Positions 61,309-64,000 of a stretch of DNA of 64,000 bases are shown here, one piece after another; the first letter of the stretch is position 1; every line of letters starts with the position of its first letter. Position numbers and translations under genes: made by a program. Source of the DNA: JAKFDK01 sp036676195. Its GTDB lineage: Bacteria > Bacillota > Sulfobacillia > Symbiobacteriales > ZC4RG38. The stretch covers positions 1 to 64,000 of the forward strand of contig JAKFDK010000140.1 of assembly GCA_036676195.1 (NCBI GenBank), written 5' to 3'. The notes under the pieces are model-generated. The model was not told where the DNA came from. It saw nothing but the letters and a program-made list of their open reading frames with translations, and made no database searches.

Positions 61309-62288
61309 CCGCCGTGGAGCCGGCCATTTTGGTTGACGGACTGCAGAAGCGTTACGGGACGGTCACGGCGGTCAGCGGCCTCAGCCTGCAGGTGCCCCCT
61401 GGCGCCATTTACGGGCTGGTGGGACCAGACGGGGCCGGCAAGACCAGTACCATCCGCTGCCTGACCGGAAGCATCAGCTTTCAGGGCGGTCAGGTTCGGA
61501 TTTGTGGGTACGACCTGCAGCGTGAACCGGAACAGATCCGCAATCGGATCGGCTACATGCCCCAACGCTTCGCCCTGTACCAGGACCTGACCCTGGACGA
61601 AAACCTGAACTTTTTTGCCGACCTATATCAGGTATCCCGCCAGGAACGGGCCGAACGTGTGCCCGGACTGATGGCTTTTACCCGCCTGACCGGGCATAAC
61701 CAGAAGCTGGCCGGTCAACTCTCCGGCGGCATGAAGCAGAAACTGGCCCTGTGCACGGTGCTGGTGCACCGGCCCCGGGTGTTGTTGCTGGATGAGCCCA
61801 GCACCGGCGTCGATCCGGTCAGCCGGCGGGAATTCTGGCAAATCCTCCTGGAACTCAAGCAGGAGGGCGTGGCCATCCTCGTATCCACCCCCTACATGGA
61901 CGAAGCAGAAAAGTGCGACCGCATCGGCATGATGGCCCGTGGCAACCTGCTGATTGAAGGGACCCCGGCGGAACTGAAACAGACCTTCCCCTACCGGGTG
62001 CTGGCGGTGGCGGCAGAGCCCCTGTTCGCGGCTCGGCAGGCCCTGGGGAAGCTGCCGGGCGTACGTACCGCCGTGATGCACGGGGATACCGTCCACATCG
62101 TGGTCGAGGACGCTGCCGGCGCCCACCGGCAGGTGGCGGACACCCTGGCGGCGGCGGGACTGCGGCTGCACGGCATCACCGAAGTTTCTGTCGGTCTGGA
62201 AGATGTCTTTGTTCACGAACTGTTCGCCCGCGGCCTGGTCACACCGGGGACGATCCAGCAGGGAGGTGCAGCCGGTGCCGGCCATTGA
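61305..62288 (+). CDS. ABC transporter ATPase, drug-efflux type (first)
   Basis: A 327-residue ATPase of the CcmA/YbhF type. Walker A GPDGAGKTS (with Asp in place of the usual Asn) near residues 41-49, signature LSGGMKQKLALCTVLVHRP and Walker B LLLDEPSTGVDPVSRREFW, then a C-terminal extension of ~90 residues. GTG 61305 overlaps the adaptor stop (GTGA). It pairs with the next ATPase, as the two halves of the E. coli YbhF fusion do, here as separate genes. Confidence 0.88.
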   Translation: MTAVEPAILVDGLQKRYGTVTAVSGLSLQVPPGAIYGLVGPDGAGKTSTIRCLTGSISFQGGQVRICGYDLQREPEQIRNRIGYMPQRFALYQDLTLDENLNFFADLYQVSRQERAERVPGLMAFTRLTGHNQKLAGQLSGGMKQKLALCTVLVHRPRVLLLDEPSTGVDPVSRREFWQILLELKQEGVAILVSTPYMDEAEKCDRIGMMARGNLLIEGTPAELKQTFPYRVLAVAAEPLFAARQALGKLPGVRTAVMHGDTVHIVVEDAAGAHRQVADTLAAAGLRLHGITEVSVGLEDVFVHELFARGLVTPGTIQQGGAAGAGH

Positions 62289-63009
62289 GGTCACAGGGCT
62301 ACGCAAGCAGTTTGGCAGCTTCGTCGCCGTGGACGGGATCGACTTCAAAGTCGAAGAGGGGGAGATCTTCGGCTTCATTGGCCCGAACGGTTCCGGCAAA
62401 TCCACGACCATTCGCATGCTATTGGGCTTATTAACCCCATCCGCCGGGCATGGAACTGTCCTTGGTTTCGATATCGCCCGCGACTCGGAGGACATTCGCC
62501 AGCGCATCGGCTACATGGCCCAGAAGTTCAGCCTGTACAGCGAACTGACGGCCGGCGAAAATATCAGCTTTTACGCCGGCATCTACAGCCTGCAGGGGGC
62601 TCTGGCCCGCCGGCGCATTGAAGAAGCCCTGGCCATGGTGAACCTGCAGGGCGTCAACGATATCCCGGCGGCCGCCCTTTCCACCGGCTGGCGCCAGCGC
62701 CTGGGGCTGGCCTGTGCCCTGGTACACCGGCCGCGGCTACTCTTTTTGGATGAACCCACCGGCGGCGTCGACCCGGTTGCCCGGCGCGAATTCTGGGACC
62801 TGCTGTATGAGTTGGCCAGCACCGGTGTCACGATCTTCGTCACCACCCATTACATGGACGAAGCGGACCACTGCCATCACCTGGGGCTGATCAACGCTGG
62901 CCGCCTCGTGGCGTACGGCACGCCTACGCAGATCAAAGACCAGGCCGGTGCGCGTGATTTGGAAGCGATCTTTGCCCGCATGGTTGAGACCGGGGGGGTG
63001 AGCATGTGA
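62275..63009 (+). CDS. ABC transporter ATPase, drug-efflux type (second)
   Basis: A 244-residue ATPase. GTG 62275 has GGGAGG 8 bases upstream and overlaps the end of the first ATPase by 14 bases. Walker A GPNGSGKSTT near residues 38-47, Walker B LLFLDEPTGGVDPVARREFWDLLYELA and switch His VTTHYMDEADHC. The usual LSGGxxQ signature is replaced by LSTGWRQRLGLACALVH, with Thr for the first Gly, an unusual feature that YbhF-like second domains also show. Couples to the permease that follows. Confidence 0.88.
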   Translation: MPAIEVTGLRKQFGSFVAVDGIDFKVEEGEIFGFIGPNGSGKSTTIRMLLGLLTPSAGHGTVLGFDIARDSEDIRQRIGYMAQKFSLYSELTAGENISFYAGIYSLQGALARRRIEEALAMVNLQGVNDIPAAALSTGWRQRLGLACALVHRPRLLFLDEPTGGVDPVARREFWDLLYELASTGVTIFVTTHYMDEADHCHHLGLINAGRLVAYGTPTQIKDQAGARDLEAIFARMVETGGVSM

Positions 63010-64000
63010 GTTTCGTCCGGCTCGTCGCCGTGATGCGCAAGGAATTCATCCAGGTGCTACGTGACAAGACCACGCTGCGCATGGTGCTGATCATGCCATT
63101 GATGATGATGTTCATGTTTGGCTATGTGGTCAGCACAGACGTGAAATCGGTGCCGACCGCCGTAGCCCTGCAGGACGCCGGCCTGCCAGCCAAGGAACTG
63201 TTCGAACGCTTTCAGCAGACCGGGTACTTTGACTTTGTGCGCTATGTCGGCTCGGCGGAAGAGGTGGGCCAGCTAATCCAGGCCGGTGAGGTCAAGGCCG
63301 GCCTGGTCATTCCCTCTGACTACTCCCTGCAGATCGGCCGGGGGGAGACGGCCCGGGCCCAGGTGCTCATCGACGGATCAGACCCCATCATCAGCCGTAC
63401 CGCCCTCACCACCGCTGAAATGATCGGCCAGCTCACCGGCAGCGACATCATGGCCCAGCGGCTGCAAAGGCTGTCCGGCGGCGGCATGAAGGTCGAATCT
63501 CCCGTCGAGGTCCGGGCGCGGGTCTGGTATAACCCGAACATGGACAGCATCCGGTTCAACCTGCCCGGCCTCGTTGGCACGATTTTACAGAACACCACCA
63601 TCATCCTGATTGCCGGTGCCATGGTGCGGGAGCGGGAACAGGGCACCATGGAGCAACTGATCGTCACACCTGTACGCTCCGCCGAGTTGATCGTCGGCAA
63701 GATGGCGCCCTATATCATCATCGCCGTGATCGACGTGATCCTGGTCCTGCTCATTGGTATCTTCTTATTCAAAATGGAGATCGTCGGAAGCATGCTCGTC
63801 CTGAGCGTGAATGCGTTTATCTTCCTGCTCAGTTCGCTTGGGCTGGGCCTGCTGGTCAGCACAGTGGCGCAAAACCAGATTCAGGCCAATCAAATGAGCC
63901 AGATGTTCCTGATGCCCAGCCTCCTGCTTTCTGGCTACATGTTCCCCCGTGAAGCGATGCCGCAGGCGCTGCAGTACGCCAGCCTGGGGATTCCCCTGAC
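63006..64000 (+). CDS. ABC-2 type permease, C-terminus beyond the window
   Basis: The frame from GTG 63006, overlapping the ATPase stop as GTGA, stays open to the window end, giving about 331 residues of an ABC-2 permease (YbhS/YbhR, YhhJ type). It shows the N-terminal RLVAVMRKEFIQVLRDKTTLRMVLIMPLMMMFMFGYVVSTD helix, a large extracytoplasmic loop (residues ~40-190) and then the helix bundle LVGTILQNTTIILIAGAMVREREQGTMEQLIVTPVRSAELIVGKMAPY. It forms the membrane part of the efflux pump with the preceding adaptor and ATPases. Probably one or more permease genes continue to the right. Confidence 0.88.
   Translation, partial: MSFVRLVAVMRKEFIQVLRDKTTLRMVLIMPLMMMFMFGYVVSTDVKSVPTAVALQDAGLPAKELFERFQQTGYFDFVRYVGSAEEVGQLIQAGEVKAGLVIPSDYSLQIGRGETARAQVLIDGSDPIISRTALTTAEMIGQLTGSDIMAQRLQRLSGGGMKVESPVEVRARVWYNPNMDSIRFNLPGLVGTILQNTTIILIAGAMVREREQGTMEQLIVTPVRSAELIVGKMAPYIIIAVIDVILVLLIGIFLFKMEIVGSMLVLSVNAFIFLLSSLGLGLLVSTVAQNQIQANQMSQMFLMPSLLLSGYMFPREAMPQALQYASLGIPL

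Overview
The window reads as part of a GC-rich anaerobic bacterium, most likely a Gram-positive of the Bacillota type. I infer this from strong AGGAGG-type ribosome sites with many GTG/TTG starts, lipoprotein binding proteins with Ala/Pro-rich linkers, and a Tcp-type (Gram-positive) conjugation gene set. Species cannot be named from the sequence. A TolC-like gene is present, so the envelope type is not settled. No tRNA, rRNA or CRISPR array was seen.

Positions 1-7150 are an accessory zone full of broken genes: a possible toxin/immunity-like pair, an SseB-like protein with a decayed partial copy 3.5 kb downstream, a truncated MFS exporter, a 13-copy 21-bp tandem repeat, orphan C-termini, the last third of a DUF3732-type SMC-like ATPase, and a frameshifted phage-type integrase end. 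A TSUP exporter follows (7161-7889).

Positions 8256-27992 hold two paralogous operons facing each other with the same gene order: four-cluster ferredoxin, NrfD-type membrane anchor, MoaD-like protein, molybdopterin oxidoreductase without a Tat signal, then TctC-TctA-TctB of a tripartite tricarboxylate transporter. Operon A (plus strand) also has an orphan NMT1-type lipoprotein upstream and a class II aldolase downstream, and its catalytic subunit carries a frameshift. Operon B (minus strand) is intact and has a good sigma-70-type promoter. Between them lie a deleted LysR gene, an AraC-type regulator and a half-size ChrA transporter.

Positions 28079-37473 hold a periplasmic aldehyde oxidoreductase of the PaoABC/YagTSR type, co-directional with a Tat-exported polyferredoxin, a membrane cytochrome b, an Ala/Pro-rich protein of unknown role, a membrane-anchored cytochrome c and a MocA-type cytidylyltransferase; XdhC-type maturation genes diverge from it. 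This looks like an oxidoreductase wired to its own electron-transfer chain. Positions 37767-43634 hold a compact Tcp/VirB-like cassette (TcpC, TcpD, TcpE, VirB4 ATPase, multi-TM protein) without relaxase or coupling ATPase.

Positions 43708-58030 look like an anaerobic phenylacetate/phenylalanine catabolic cluster: a divergent Crp/Fnr regulator, a four-subunit 2-oxoacid oxidoreductase (PadE, PadI, PadF, PadG-like), a MoaD-like protein, PadB-PadC-PadD-like phenylacetyl-CoA:acceptor oxidoreductase, a Liv-type ABC transporter whose two ATPases are fused, and an alpha/beta hydrolase. Together they would import an aromatic acid and convert phenylacetyl-CoA through phenylglyoxylate to benzoyl-CoA, feeding electrons to quinone and ferredoxin. 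The window ends (58135-64000) in a TetR-controlled efflux operon: TolC-like protein, TetR, HlyD-type adaptor, two ABC ATPases and an ABC-2 permease cut by the window edge.
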